Below are positions 26,894-36,422 of a DNA stretch of 64,000 nucleotides, piece after piece. This DNA comes from Paludibacteraceae bacterium. Its GTDB lineage: Bacteria; Bacteroidota; Bacteroidia; Bacteroidales; Paludibacteraceae. Location: NCBI GenBank assembly GCA_017480285.1, contig JAFVAX010000078.1, positions 1 through 64,000 on the forward strand, written 5' to 3'. Numbering within the stretch: position 1 is the stretch's first letter; every line of letters starts with the position of its first letter. The notes below the pieces were generated by a model, which saw only the letters and a program-made list of their open reading frames with translations, did not search any database and was not told where the DNA came from. Both the position numbers and the translations under genes were made by a program.

Positions 26894-26972
26894 AGTTTTT
26901 CTTTTTTTTAAGCCATTCGGCTTTGCGTTTTTCGTACTCTTCGTACTTGTTTTCCAAATAGTTGTCAGCCAT
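26862..26972 (-). CDS. Small ORF (36 aa) between skp and the MFS gene
   Basis: The ATG at 26972-26970 shares one base with the skp stop (TAATG), a pattern typical of translational coupling. The frame runs 36 codons into the start of the MFS gene (overlap 32 bp). The peptide is strongly charged and helical (NKYEEYEKRKAEWLKKKK). I recall similar short charged proteins in other Bacteroidales but cannot name the family. Confidence 0.5.
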   Translation of the reverse strand: MADNYLENKYEEYEKRKAEWLKKKKNYVRKNSNNPS

Positions 26973-27463
26973 TATTTTATGCCGAGTTTGGCTTTTACAT
27001 CCGAGGCAACATTGACTGCATCCGGAGCGATATATACCATAGCGGCGGAGTCGAAAATATAGGTAAACCCTTTTTCCTCGCCTACTTTCTTAATAGCACT
27101 TGAGAGTTTCTCATGCACGGGTGCAAGCAGTTCCTGCTGCTGACGCTCGTAGTCTTGCTGTACTTGTTGTACGAAGGTTTGCGAGCGTTGTTGCATATCA
27201 TAAATCTCTTGCTCCTTGAGTTGCTTCAAAGCATCTGTCATTGTGCTTTGCTGTTCCTGATACTCCTGATATTTGCGTGCAAGTTCCTCTCGCATGCTTG
27301 CTATCTGGTTTTCATAACTCTTGCCAATGGAATCTAACTTACTTTGAACGATTTTAACATCAGGCATCTGTGCGAACACCTCTTGTGTGTTGATGTAGCC
27401 AAACTTCTGAGCAAATACCATACAGGGCATTGCCATTAAGATTATAAACAAAATCTTTTTCAT
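26972..27463 (-). CDS. OmpH/Skp-family periplasmic chaperone (second copy)
   Basis: 163 aa. A signal peptide (MKKILFIILMAMPCMVFAQ) is followed by the OmpH fold: a short beta start (FGYINTQEVFAQMP), a long helical hairpin (about 35-115) and a C-terminal return (FDSAAMVYIAPDAVNVASDV). Skp trimers hold unfolded outer-membrane proteins in the periplasm and deliver them to BamA. It lies 26 bp after its paralog, in the block bamA-skp-skp. Confidence 0.85.
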   Translation of the reverse strand: MKKILFIILMAMPCMVFAQKFGYINTQEVFAQMPDVKIVQSKLDSIGKSYENQIASMREELARKYQEYQEQQSTMTDALKQLKEQEIYDMQQRSQTFVQQVQQDYERQQQELLAPVHEKLSSAIKKVGEEKGFTYIFDSAAMVYIAPDAVNVASDVKAKLGIK

Positions 27464-27489
27464 AAATTTTTATTTTTTTAGAGTTTTTA

Positions 27490-28011
27490 TTATTTCGCTC
27501 CGAGTTTTTGCAGTACAAGGTCGGAGATGTCCAGTTTGTTTGACATATAAATAAGACTCTTGTCGGTTGAGCGGTCTTTTACGATGTCGTAGCGTTTTTC
27601 CGATGCAATCTCCTGTATGGTAGCAAAAATCTCATCTTGTATGGGTTTGAGCAGTGCCTCGCGTTTCTTGAACAGTTCGCCTTCAGGTCCGAAGTATTTG
27701 TGGCGGAGTTCAAGTGCCTCTTTCTCCTTGTTGAGAATCTCCTGCTCGCGTTGTTCGCGCATCTGTTCTGACAGGAATATCTGCTCGCTTTGGTAGTTGG
27801 CTGACATAACTCTTGCTTGCTCTTGGGCAGCATCAACTTCTTTTTGCCACTTCTTTGAGAGCATGTTTATCTGGTCGTTGGCAGACTCATATTGTGGCAA
27901 GTTCTTCAAGATGTAAGCCATGTCAAGGTATGCTACCGACAACTTTTGTGCATTTATCGTGCCAAACAGCGCAATAACGCTGAAAAATACAAGAAAAAGT
28001 ATTTTTTTCAT
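27490..28011 (-). CDS. OmpH/Skp-family periplasmic chaperone (first copy)
   Basis: 173 aa. A signal peptide ending FGTINAQ, then the OmpH pattern VAYLDMAYILKNLPQYESA, a long helical region and a closing segment with STDKSLIYMSNKLDISDLVL. Two tandem skp-like genes after bamA is a usual Bacteroidales order. The two proteins share the fold but differ clearly, so they may form separate or mixed trimers. A 65-bp gap to bamA contains a weak repeat of the word TCTAA. Confidence 0.85.
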   Translation of the reverse strand: MKKILFLVFFSVIALFGTINAQKLSVAYLDMAYILKNLPQYESANDQINMLSKKWQKEVDAAQEQARVMSANYQSEQIFLSEQMREQREQEILNKEKEALELRHKYFGPEGELFKKREALLKPIQDEIFATIQEIASEKRYDIVKDRSTDKSLIYMSNKLDISDLVLQKLGAK

Positions 28012-28076
28012 AGTTTTCTATCTAAAGTTTCTAATGTTTCTAAAATATCTAAGCCTATAAAAAGTCTAACACCATT

Positions 28077-30692
28077 CTACAACTCTTGTCCGAGAACGAA
28101 GTGGAACTGACTTCCGCCGTAACTATTCGAGCCGTTGATTTTGTCGAAGCCCCAGCCCCAGTCGATACCCATAAGTCCGAACATCGGCAGGAAGATACGC
28201 ACACCCACGCCGGCCGAGCGTTTAAGGTTGAAGGGGTTGAAGTCTTTTATCTCTGCAAAGCAGTTGCCCGCTTCGGCAAACACATGTGCCCAGATGGTAG
28301 CACTTTGTTGCAGAGTGATAGGATAGCGAAGTTCGAGTGTAAACTTGTTATATACATAACCATTGTTTCGTCCCGTTACTTCATCGTAAGGTGTGAGTGC
28401 ACCTGCCGAATAACCACGCATCGCAACATACTCGGTTGAATACGACGAATAGCCTGTCATACCATCGCCACCCATATAGTAGGTTCCGAACGGTGTCTTT
28501 GCGTTTCTGTTATAATAGCCTACATAGCCGAATTCAGCACGCGCCATCAGCACAAGTTTGCTGTCGCGCGACAGTGGCGTAAACACTTTGCCGGAGAATT
28601 TCCACTTATGGTATTCAATGAAATGGTAGCGCTGTGCTTCCGTCATCTTCGAATAGTCTTTGCCACTCAGCCAAGAGTAGGGTGGTGTCAGTTTCAAACT
28701 CAGACTGAAAGCCGAACCGCGACGGGTGTATATAGGGTTATCAATACTATTACGACTCAATACAAGGTTGATGGCTATGTCGTGATACCAACCATCGGAT
28801 AAGATAAGCCATGGCCAGTCGTGCATCTTGTAGAACTGATAACTCAGTTCGGCATAGAAAGTGAAGTAGTCGTCGGGCCAACGCAGACGCTTACCAAAAC
28901 CTATCGACACACCCAAGGTGCGCAAGTACTTGTCAGGGTCAGACTCGGCATCACGCAGTTGTTGCGAATAGTCGTTGTAGCCACCATTGTAATAGTACGA
29001 TGAATAAGCATTATAGAGGTTTTGATATGCTTTGTAGTAGCGGTTTGAATAGCCTGTTTGCGAAGCATAGTAGATACTTGCAGAGAGAGAGTTAGGTCGC
29101 TTTCCGCCAAGCCATGGTTCCATAAACGACAAACTGACAGAGTTGTAATACACACCATTCAGACGGGCGTTGATGGCAAAAGTTTGTCCTTCACCTTGCG
29201 GAACGATACGATAAGTCTTTGGCTTGAACAGGTTCTGTATAGCGAAGTTGGTAAATTTAAGTCCGACTGAACCTACAAGTCCCGACGCACCCCAACCGAG
29301 CGACAGTTCAAGTTGATCTGACGATTTTGTTTCGAGTTGATAGGTTATGTCAACCGTTCCGTCTTCGGGGTTAGGCTGTATGTCCGGCACAAGTTTCTCT
29401 TGGTCGAAGTGTCCCATTTGTGCAAGTTCACGAAGCGAGCGCATGATGTCCGATTGTGAGTAGAGTTGTCCGGGTTTGGTATAGAGTTCTCGACGAACGA
29501 CATGCTCATATACGCGGGTGTTACCGACGATGTTTATCTCGTTGATAGTAGCCGGTTTGCCTTCATACACGCGCATCTCAAAGTCGATACTGTCGTTGCT
29601 TACTTTGACTTCAACAGGGTCAACATTAAAGAACAGGTAACCACGGTCGGTATAGAGTTTTGAAACTGCATCGTCGTCGTTCTGCAGACGGTCGTTTAGT
29701 TCTTTTAGATTGTAAGTGTCGCCTTTCTTTATGCCCAAAACGGCATTGAGATATTCGTACGGATAAAGGGTATTGCCTACCCAGTTGATGTTTCTGACAT
29801 AGTATTTCTCACCTTCGCTGATGGTCATGTAAACATCCACACGGTCGGGGTTGAGAGGGTTGGGCACAACGCTGTCGGCTACGATATATGCGTCGCGATA
29901 GCCTTCCTCGTTGTATTTGGCAATGACATTGGCTTTGTCTTTCTCATATTCTTCCTGTACGAATTTTTTTGTGCGGAAAAGGTTGATGATATCGTTGTCG
30001 TTGGTTTTCTTCATCGCCTTGTTGATTTTGCGATGTGAGAGTGCTTTGTTGCCCGTTATATAGATCTCACCAACTTTTGTTTTTGCATGTTTCTGTATAT
30101 CAACCGCCACTTTGACATATCCCGGATGGTCGGGGTCGTCAGCACGATGTACGAACACTTCTGCATTATGGAATCCTTTCTCTGCAAGATATTTCTTGAT
30201 AACGGTTTTCGTACGGTCGATACTATTGGGTGTCAGTTGGTTACCGCGTGAGAGTCCCACTTTCGGTTCGATATCTTCTCTTTCTGATTTTTTCAGTCCT
30301 GTATAGGTCAGTTCGCTTATTCTTGGGCGTTGCTTGAGGTCGATGTTCAGCCATACTTTGCCGGGTTCCATACGGGTGGCATATATCTTCACATCGGAGA
30401 ACAGACCTTGCTTCCAGAATTTCTTTATCGCAGCGGTTATCTCGCTTCCCGGAACTTCTATCTCATCGCCTATGGCAAGACCGGAAAAGCCTATAAGCAC
30501 AAAGTCTTCGTAACTGTCGGCACCTGTTACGGTAATGTCCTGAATGACATATTTTTGTCGTTGAAGACCATACTCAACAGCCTTGACTTGTCTTTTTGTA
30601 GTGTCGGTTGCTGTAGTGTCGGTTTGCGCAAATGTCTGCAAAGTAAAAAGCAGACAAAGTGTCAGTGCAAATATGTATTTTAGTCTAAGCAT
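28077..30692 (-). CDS. bamA: Outer membrane protein assembly factor BamA
   Basis: BamA inserts beta-barrel proteins into the outer membrane. The ATG at 30692 (MLRLKYIFALTLCLL, a signal peptide) lies 4 bp after uppS; an upstream in-frame start would overlap uppS and precede the signal, so it is rejected. The product is 871 aa. About five POTRA repeats (about 55-450) are followed by the 16-strand barrel, which includes VGVRIFLPMFGLMGIDWGWGFDKI near the end and finishes in HFVLGQEL. The Tyr/Asn-rich loop at about 560-600 is unusual in composition but lies in an outer loop. Confidence 0.9.
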   Translation of the reverse strand: MLRLKYIFALTLCLLFTLQTFAQTDTTATDTTKRQVKAVEYGLQRQKYVIQDITVTGADSYEDFVLIGFSGLAIGDEIEVPGSEITAAIKKFWKQGLFSDVKIYATRMEPGKVWLNIDLKQRPRISELTYTGLKKSEREDIEPKVGLSRGNQLTPNSIDRTKTVIKKYLAEKGFHNAEVFVHRADDPDHPGYVKVAVDIQKHAKTKVGEIYITGNKALSHRKINKAMKKTNDNDIINLFRTKKFVQEEYEKDKANVIAKYNEEGYRDAYIVADSVVPNPLNPDRVDVYMTISEGEKYYVRNINWVGNTLYPYEYLNAVLGIKKGDTYNLKELNDRLQNDDDAVSKLYTDRGYLFFNVDPVEVKVSNDSIDFEMRVYEGKPATINEINIVGNTRVYEHVVRRELYTKPGQLYSQSDIMRSLRELAQMGHFDQEKLVPDIQPNPEDGTVDITYQLETKSSDQLELSLGWGASGLVGSVGLKFTNFAIQNLFKPKTYRIVPQGEGQTFAINARLNGVYYNSVSLSFMEPWLGGKRPNSLSASIYYASQTGYSNRYYKAYQNLYNAYSSYYYNGGYNDYSQQLRDAESDPDKYLRTLGVSIGFGKRLRWPDDYFTFYAELSYQFYKMHDWPWLILSDGWYHDIAINLVLSRNSIDNPIYTRRGSAFSLSLKLTPPYSWLSGKDYSKMTEAQRYHFIEYHKWKFSGKVFTPLSRDSKLVLMARAEFGYVGYYNRNAKTPFGTYYMGGDGMTGYSSYSTEYVAMRGYSAGALTPYDEVTGRNNGYVYNKFTLELRYPITLQQSATIWAHVFAEAGNCFAEIKDFNPFNLKRSAGVGVRIFLPMFGLMGIDWGWGFDKINGSNSYGGSQFHFVLGQEL

Positions 30693-30696
30693 TTTT

Positions 30697-31440
30697 TTAT
30701 TGCTTGATTTGTTCGGATGTTTTGCCAAAACGGCGTTCTCGGTTTTGATAGTCAACTATGGCTCGGCACAATTCTTCCATATCAAAGTCTGGCCATAGAC
30801 AAGGGGTGAAATATAATTCCGTGTATGCAAGTTGCCACAAAAGGAAATTGCTTATTCTTAATTCTCCGCTTGTGCGGATAAGCAAATCAGGATCGGGGAA
30901 CTCGCTTGTGTATAAATGTTGGCTGATAGTGTCAGCCGTTATATCTTGTTCGCTTATTTTTCCGTCTTTCAGTTCTCTTGCTATGTTTTGAACGGCTCTT
31001 GTTATTTCTTGTTTTGACGAATACGAGAGTGCCACAATAAGGTTCAGTCCCGTTGAGACACTTGTTTCCTTTATCGACTGTTGCATCTTCTCTCTCGCTT
31101 TTTCGGGCAGACTGTCCAAATCACCTATGGTATGAAGGCGGACATTGTTTTTCAAAAGGTCAGGCGTCTGCTTTACAACGGTGTCGGCAAGCAGGTCCAT
31201 AAGTGCATCCACCTCTGCTTTCGGACGAAACCAGTTTTCTGTCGAAAAAGCATATATAGTCAGGTACTTGATACCCAATTCGGTAGCATTTTCGGTCAGT
31301 TTTCGAACGGCTTTTACCCCTTCTTGATGTCCTTCGTAGCGGTGTAAGCCGCGCTGCCGTGCCCACCTGCCGTTGCCGTCCATAATGACTGCAATATGCT
31401 GCGGGAGTCTGTCGGGTCGTATTTGTTCTCTGTAGGTCAT
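30697..31440 (-). CDS. uppS: Undecaprenyl diphosphate synthase (isoprenyl transferase)
   Basis: UppS builds the C55 carrier lipid for cell wall and O-antigen synthesis from farnesyl diphosphate and isopentenyl diphosphate in the cytoplasm. IAVIMDGNGRWARQRG (about 17-32) holds the catalytic Asp. FSTENWFRP and the late RTSGELRISNFLLWQ and ELYFTP motifs are all present. 247 aa is the normal length. It sits between the DUF6089-like barrel gene and bamA, a conserved Bacteroidota order. Confidence 0.95.
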   Translation of the reverse strand: MTYREQIRPDRLPQHIAVIMDGNGRWARQRGLHRYEGHQEGVKAVRKLTENATELGIKYLTIYAFSTENWFRPKAEVDALMDLLADTVVKQTPDLLKNNVRLHTIGDLDSLPEKAREKMQQSIKETSVSTGLNLIVALSYSSKQEITRAVQNIARELKDGKISEQDITADTISQHLYTSEFPDPDLLIRTSGELRISNFLLWQLAYTELYFTPCLWPDFDMEELCRAIVDYQNRERRFGKTSEQIKQ

Positions 31441-31465
31441 TGTTAATCTGCGTTGTAGAGATGTC

Positions 31466-32158
31466 TTAGTCGTCGTTGCAATGGCATTTGTGTTTCTTCA
31501 GTCCGAATTGAACGGCAAAGCCTAATGTAAAGGTTGAAGTCAGGTCGTTGCGTATAATGTTTGTGCCGTTCAAGCCGTATGTGTTGCCGTATTCTTCAGT
31601 CTGCTCAAGATTGTCGGTAAAATAAATGTTGTGTTGCCAAGCCAAAAACAATTGGCAATGTGGTGCAAAAAGCCATTTAAGTCCGAACCCGAGCGGTATG
31701 TATGGCGCAACACGCATGTTGTATCCCACTCCATACAAACCCATGCCAAAGCCTATAAACATATAAGGGCTGACGGGTTTCACTCTGCCATCATAAACGG
31801 ATGATCCATAGCGGAAAAAGTTGAATTCACCAACGGCATCAACCGTTACCAAATGGCGTTTTATATAGTTGTTGTTCCTTATGGCGAGTTCATCTTGAGG
31901 CTCCGGAAATTTTATAGGTTGCCACTGACTTTTCAGTTGTAATGCCCAGCGTGAGTTGAATTTATATCTGAAAAACGCACCTGCTGCAGGTTGTATGTTT
32001 TGGAATATATGTCCCGTTGCATCGCCCACATAGTAACCTCCGCCGCCTAAAATACCGACATCAAACCTATACTCTTTGTCTTGCGCAAACGAAGTTATGG
32101 CAGTGAGCATAAGTATTAGTGTTAAAATGCCTTTATAATGTGTTATATCTCTATTCAA
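31466..32158 (-). CDS. Outer-membrane beta-barrel protein, DUF6089-like
   Basis: 230 aa. A signal peptide ends TSFAQ. Alternating hydrophobic strands rich in aromatic residues follow (VGILGGGGYYVGDATG at the start, FTLGFAVQFGL at the end), as expected for an eight-strand barrel. The C-terminus KKHKCHCNDD adds two cysteines. This type commonly precedes uppS and bamA in Bacteroidota; the function is unknown. Its promoter at 32184-32215 overlaps the 3' end of murI, so it likely starts the envelope-assembly message. Confidence 0.75.
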   Translation of the reverse strand: MNRDITHYKGILTLILMLTAITSFAQDKEYRFDVGILGGGGYYVGDATGHIFQNIQPAAGAFFRYKFNSRWALQLKSQWQPIKFPEPQDELAIRNNNYIKRHLVTVDAVGEFNFFRYGSSVYDGRVKPVSPYMFIGFGMGLYGVGYNMRVAPYIPLGFGLKWLFAPHCQLFLAWQHNIYFTDNLEQTEEYGNTYGLNGTNIIRNDLTSTFTLGFAVQFGLKKHKCHCNDD

Positions 32159-32183
32159 TTTCTAAAATCGCAAAATAAGCATG

Positions 32184-32215
32184 CAAATATACAAAAAATA
32201 ATTTAATTTCACAAA
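32184..32215 (-). promoter_or_regulatory. Bacteroidota-type promoter for the barrel-uppS-bamA genes
   Basis: Read on the minus strand: TTTG (32215-32212), 20 bp, TATATTTG (32191-32184). The -33 element lies in the last codons of murI. Confidence 0.7.
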
Positions 32216-33039
32216 TCGTGCCAAAATTCTACATTTTCTGCATAAATTTGTTCGTTCATAAAAGTTTTTGCTTTCTCATTGAACGATTTTGCTGTTTCTG
32301 TGGTGAAATAAGTGCATGTTGCATTTTTTGTGCAAGTAGTCTCTATTTCGGGGTGTCGGTGTAAGTAATCTTGAAGCGACAGTGCCACCATCTCGCCTTG
32401 TTTGATTACCGTTATGTTTTTTTGTCGGTTTTGTATCTCATTTTTGATTTTGTCGTAGAGGAAAGGGTAGTGGGTGCAACCTAATACAAGTGTATCAATA
32501 TCAGGGTCGCTAACGAGTATCTCTTGAAGATATTTCTTTACAAAAAAGTCTGCTCCTTTGCTGTTATGTTCGTTGTTCTCAACAAGCGGTACCCACATAG
32601 GGCAGGCTTGTTGGGTTATTTTCAGTTCAGGTGCCAACTTGTGTATCTCAATAGGGAAGGCGTTTGAGCGCACTGTGCCTTCAGTGGCGAGAATGCCGAT
32701 ATGCCCCGTATGGCTTATTTGGGGCAGTTGTTCTATTGTAGGTCGTATAACGCCTAAGACTCGCCTTTTAGGGTCGTACTGAAGAAGTTCGTTTTGCTGT
32801 ATGTCGCGAAGGGCCTTGGCAGAGGCGGTATTGCAAGCAAGGATAACCAAATGGCAACCTTTCTCAAAAAGATAATGCACACATTGCCAAGTATAGCGAT
32901 ACACGAGTTCGGGCGAGCGAGTGCCGTATGGCGCACGAGCATTGTCGCCGAAATAGAGGTAATCGTACTGAGGCAATTGTTTGCGTATGGCTTTCAGTAT
33001 GCTCAGTCCGCCTAAGCCACTGTCAAATACTCCTATCAT
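32209..33039 (-). CDS. murI: Glutamate racemase
   Basis: MurI makes D-glutamate for peptidoglycan. IGVFDSGLGGLSIL at the N-terminus, YFGDNARAPYG, the first catalytic cysteine in VILACNTASAKAL (about 71) and the second in LVLGCTHYPFL (about 183) are all present. 276 aa is normal. It lies 4 bp after the U32 peptidase gene. Confidence 0.95.
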   Translation of the reverse strand: MIGVFDSGLGGLSILKAIRKQLPQYDYLYFGDNARAPYGTRSPELVYRYTWQCVHYLFEKGCHLVILACNTASAKALRDIQQNELLQYDPKRRVLGVIRPTIEQLPQISHTGHIGILATEGTVRSNAFPIEIHKLAPELKITQQACPMWVPLVENNEHNSKGADFFVKKYLQEILVSDPDIDTLVLGCTHYPFLYDKIKNEIQNRQKNITVIKQGEMVALSLQDYLHRHPEIETTCTKNATCTYFTTETAKSFNEKAKTFMNEQIYAENVEFWHDL

Positions 33040-33043
33040 CTTT

Positions 33044-34807
33044 TTATATATCTAAGATTAACATTTCACATTTCCGACAGTCGAATTTCAGTTTCATTCG
33101 GTGTCCGATTGTTTCGATGTAAAGTGGTTCTTTATCTGATTTATTCTTTTTACGGCATATCCCTAACTCATTTAGCAGACAGTATTTGCAGGTCATGAGT
33201 ATGGTCTCGCCCTGAGGTGTCAGGTCGGGCAGAAGGTGTGTTTGCAATTCCTCAGTAGCCACATAATGAACATCAACTTTCTGTGTCTGATTTTGATTTT
33301 TAATTAGTTTTAGCAGTTCTCGACGAGCATTATTGATTATGCTGCTTGGAAGGAAATAAGTGTCGGTTGTTTGTATATTGACTTCTCTTACCGCAAAAAC
33401 AGTATCGCCTGTCTTTTTTAGGGCTGTTTTAAGGTTTTCAGTTGCCTTGTCTTTTTGTTTGGCTATTTGTTTTTCTGTTTGAAATGTATATTGTGAGAGT
33501 GTCTCACGATTTTCTGTGTCTATTGCTTTGAGCGAAAACCCATCGCTTGTTTCCGATATTTCTATATCAATGGGCAGTTGTCGTTTGGCGGTTAGTGTTT
33601 TTTCAAAATAAAGGTCTTTGTTACGGGCAATGGTTTGTCCCGTAAGTTTTGGCAAGTTGCGGGCATTCTGCGGGTAAAGCACTACTTTTCGTGTTCCTTT
33701 TATGTCTTGAGAGTTAATGCTGAAACCCGTATCGCCTACAACCGCTCCGTCTCCGTTATGCCAGTTCGTTGAGCCTTCAACTGCTATGCTGTCGGTTGTT
33801 TGAGCGGTTATTACCCCCATGTATTCGCCTGTTGATTTCGGGGTTATGAAATTTGCCATCTCGGGTTTCCTGCCGTTGAGGAAATAGTCGATACCGCCGC
33901 GATTGAATGTTTTTTCAGGCATAGGTATAAAGCCATAGGTATGTATGCCTTTGCTGCTTCGCTTATATTCTGTATGGCATTCAAAAAGTGCGTCAAGCAT
34001 TTGTCGGTAGTATGCCGTAATGTTGGTTACATACTCTTTGTCTTTGAGCCTGCCTTCGATTTTAAGTGTGGTTATGCCTGCCTCAAGCAAGTCAAGCAGA
34101 TATGCACTTCTGTCCATGTCGTGAAGAGAGAGCAGGTGGCAGTCTTTTTTCAGTATCTTGCCCTCTTTGTCAAGAAGGTTGTATTTGTGTCGGCAAAACT
34201 GTGCGCACATACCACGGTTAGCCGACCTTCCGGCAAGCACCTCGCTCATATAGCATCTGCCTGAATAACTGACACATAAGGCACCATGTACGAACGCTTC
34301 CAACTCTATATGCCGAGTGTTTTGGCGTATCTCTCTTATTTGTTCAAGACTCAATTCCCGTGCGAGTACCGCCCTCTTAAATCCTGCTTTTTCCAATGCT
34401 TGTACTTGCTCAACCGTGCGGTTGTCGCATTGTGTGGAAGCGTGCAACCTGATGGGTGGCAGGTCTTGCTCTAACAGTTTGTAATCCTGAACTATAAGCG
34501 CATCGACATCGGCTTCATAGAGTTGGTGTATTATACTGACTGCAAGCGGTATCTCTTTGTCTGTCAGCAGGGTATTGAGTGCTACAAGCACTTTGGCGTT
34601 GAACAGGTGGGCATAATCAACCGTTTCTTTTATGTTTTCTATCGTGTTAGCGGCTGCGTGCCTCGCACTGAATGAAGGAGCACCGATATAAACGGCATCC
34701 GCTCCGGCATCTATTGCCGCTTTGGCAACAGATGCATCACGAGCGGGTGCTAATAGTTCTATGTTTTGCGAATTCACTTTATAAGACAATAACTTTAGCT
34801 GTTGCAT
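33044..34807 (-). CDS. U32-family peptidase / prephenate-independent RNA-modification type protein
   Basis: Starting at the ATG at 34807 (MQQLKLLSYKVNSQNIELLAPARD) gives 587 aa; the open frame extends further but only inside the preceding gene. The N-terminal TIM-barrel-like U32 domain has ELLAPARD, GADAVYIG and EAFVHGALCVSYSGRCYMS, the family signature, followed by cysteines (GMCAQFC) of a likely Fe-S or metal site. A C-terminal collagenase-like region and a late cysteine set (CKYCLLNELGICRKK, CRKC) follow. U32 proteins include collagenase-like peptidases and tRNA/rRNA hydroxylation factors (RlhA, TrhP); the long form with cysteines better fits the latter. It overlaps the preceding gene by 29 bp. 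Confidence 0.8.
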   Translation of the reverse strand: MQQLKLLSYKVNSQNIELLAPARDASVAKAAIDAGADAVYIGAPSFSARHAAANTIENIKETVDYAHLFNAKVLVALNTLLTDKEIPLAVSIIHQLYEADVDALIVQDYKLLEQDLPPIRLHASTQCDNRTVEQVQALEKAGFKRAVLARELSLEQIREIRQNTRHIELEAFVHGALCVSYSGRCYMSEVLAGRSANRGMCAQFCRHKYNLLDKEGKILKKDCHLLSLHDMDRSAYLLDLLEAGITTLKIEGRLKDKEYVTNITAYYRQMLDALFECHTEYKRSSKGIHTYGFIPMPEKTFNRGGIDYFLNGRKPEMANFITPKSTGEYMGVITAQTTDSIAVEGSTNWHNGDGAVVGDTGFSINSQDIKGTRKVVLYPQNARNLPKLTGQTIARNKDLYFEKTLTAKRQLPIDIEISETSDGFSLKAIDTENRETLSQYTFQTEKQIAKQKDKATENLKTALKKTGDTVFAVREVNIQTTDTYFLPSSIINNARRELLKLIKNQNQTQKVDVHYVATEELQTHLLPDLTPQGETILMTCKYCLLNELGICRKKNKSDKEPLYIETIGHRMKLKFDCRKCEMLILDI

Positions 34808-36410
34808 TATCCATTCCCGGCATAGTCTTGCCAACGGGTGCGTTGATGTAAGTCGGGTCGCATATAGTGTAGCGTTTGCCGTCAACCTGCAAGTAGTCGC
34901 CTTTCATAAAATTAGGTATTGATACGGCTGAAGCAAGGTGTCCGGGGTAATAGATAAGTACTGCGTCAAGTCCTACAAGGTCGCGTACAAGACGAGTGAA
35001 GAGTATTGAGCGGTCCTCGCAGTCGCAATATGGATAATACAATGTTTCAGCGGCAAAGAAAGCGCGATCCTCACCCCAGACAACATCGTCGTATTCATAA
35101 ACAAAAGCCGTCTGAACGAAGTTAAGCAACACATTCACCTTGTCTTCCACTTCTAAATCTTTTATCTGTTCCTGCAGTTGCGGGTAAAGACTTTTCTTTA
35201 TGTTGGCATCAAGTGGTGTGTTGGCGAGCAGTGCCCAGCGTGTACCGAAGTCATCACCAAATGCGGCAGAAGGGTACTTGTTGTAGAAATCTACAATGTT
35301 CTGATTGACCTGACAAGTAGCAGTAATACCGAATCTTGAAGTGAGTGTACGCTCTTCTGCCAAGTTGTCTTTCAACAGTTGCTCTTTGTTGATACGCAGT
35401 GAGAGGGCTTTCTCGTTCTTCATCTGTGCGCTACTGATGTTGAGGCTGTTTTCCTTCGTTCCGATTTGATAGTATCGCTCGCCGTCAAGCACGAAGTAGT
35501 TTTGTCCGAAAATGATATATTTCGAAGCCACGAGCATAAACAAGCGTCCGCTGTCGTTGCTTGCAAGTCGCATCTTGTAGCCTGATTGTGAATAGAGGTA
35601 TGCTTTGAGCAGTATGGCTTCGTTGGTTGCCTTGCCATAGACGGCTTCAGCCGCTTTCTCAAGCAGTTCGAGATATGCCCAGTCGCATAGTTGCATACCT
35701 TTGCGTATCTGCAAGAGGTCGAACAGCATATTGTTGTACTCGTCGCCCGACAGTTCTGCCCAAGCGTCTGCTATGGCATTTTCCTTTACCGACTTAAGTC
35801 GCATCAGTTTGCCCGAAGGCTTGCGGAGTTTAAGTCCCGTACCATAGAGTTGAACGGTCATTGTAGGTATCTCTACTTGTGGTGGTGCAGGTATCTCTTT
35901 TATTGGTGAGATAGGTTGTGGTTGCGGTGTGGGGTTAGGTATGGTTACAATATCCTCGTATGGTAGGCGTTTAGGCTCTGTATCCGGCAGAGTGATAGGT
36001 GGTATGACAACAGGCACTTTGACAGTTGTCAGTCCGCCTTTGCCTCCGTGAATAGGGTCTATCTCCTCCTGTGGCAAACGCTCCACAATAGTGTCCTTAG
36101 GCTGTACAACGGGGGTGGTGTCAGGCTGTACAACAGGTGTTGTATCCGGTTTGACCTCAGGTGTTGGCGGTACATACACAACAGGGGGCAGTTCTTTCTC
36201 CCGTGGCAGAGTGTCGCCTCCGAAAGCTGCAAACTCCTCCCAAGCCTTGCGCAGAAACTCCGTGTATTCGGCGTTGGCACGCTTGCGAAAATCGTCGTAA
36301 TCTTGTTTGGCTTGACGCTTAAACGCCTCAAAATCATCTTTGAACGAACTTTGAGCGGGTAGCACAGCGGCTGTGGCTACAAAGGCGAGTATGGATAAAA
36401 GTTTTTTCAT
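34779..36410 (-). CDS. Secreted transglutaminase-like protein with proline-rich linker
   Basis: The ATG at 36410 opens a signal peptide (MKKLLSILAFVATAAVLPAQ); 543 aa. A helical segment FKDDFEAFKRQAKQDYDDF follows, then a Pro/Thr/Val-rich linker with repeated PDTTPVVQ (about 85-165) and a large C-terminal part. In the last 80 residues CDCEDRS, GHLASAV and CDPTYINAPVG supply the Cys, His and Asp of a transglutaminase-like triad. Such proteins can be proteases or cross-linkers; the activity is unknown. It lies in a three-gene set with the two LPP20-like genes upstream and probably acts in the periplasm. Confidence 0.75.
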   Translation of the reverse strand: MKKLLSILAFVATAAVLPAQSSFKDDFEAFKRQAKQDYDDFRKRANAEYTEFLRKAWEEFAAFGGDTLPREKELPPVVYVPPTPEVKPDTTPVVQPDTTPVVQPKDTIVERLPQEEIDPIHGGKGGLTTVKVPVVIPPITLPDTEPKRLPYEDIVTIPNPTPQPQPISPIKEIPAPPQVEIPTMTVQLYGTGLKLRKPSGKLMRLKSVKENAIADAWAELSGDEYNNMLFDLLQIRKGMQLCDWAYLELLEKAAEAVYGKATNEAILLKAYLYSQSGYKMRLASNDSGRLFMLVASKYIIFGQNYFVLDGERYYQIGTKENSLNISSAQMKNEKALSLRINKEQLLKDNLAEERTLTSRFGITATCQVNQNIVDFYNKYPSAAFGDDFGTRWALLANTPLDANIKKSLYPQLQEQIKDLEVEDKVNVLLNFVQTAFVYEYDDVVWGEDRAFFAAETLYYPYCDCEDRSILFTRLVRDLVGLDAVLIYYPGHLASAVSIPNFMKGDYLQVDGKRYTICDPTYINAPVGKTMPGMDNATAKVIVL

Positions 36411-36422
36411 AGTCGTCAATTT

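Noticed and set aside
30693..30755. N-terminal extension of BamA
   Set aside because: It would overlap uppS and put 21 charged residues before a clear signal peptide.
34808..34885. N-terminal extension of the U32 peptidase
   Set aside because: It lies entirely within the preceding gene and has no similarity to family starts; the ATG at 34807 is better placed.
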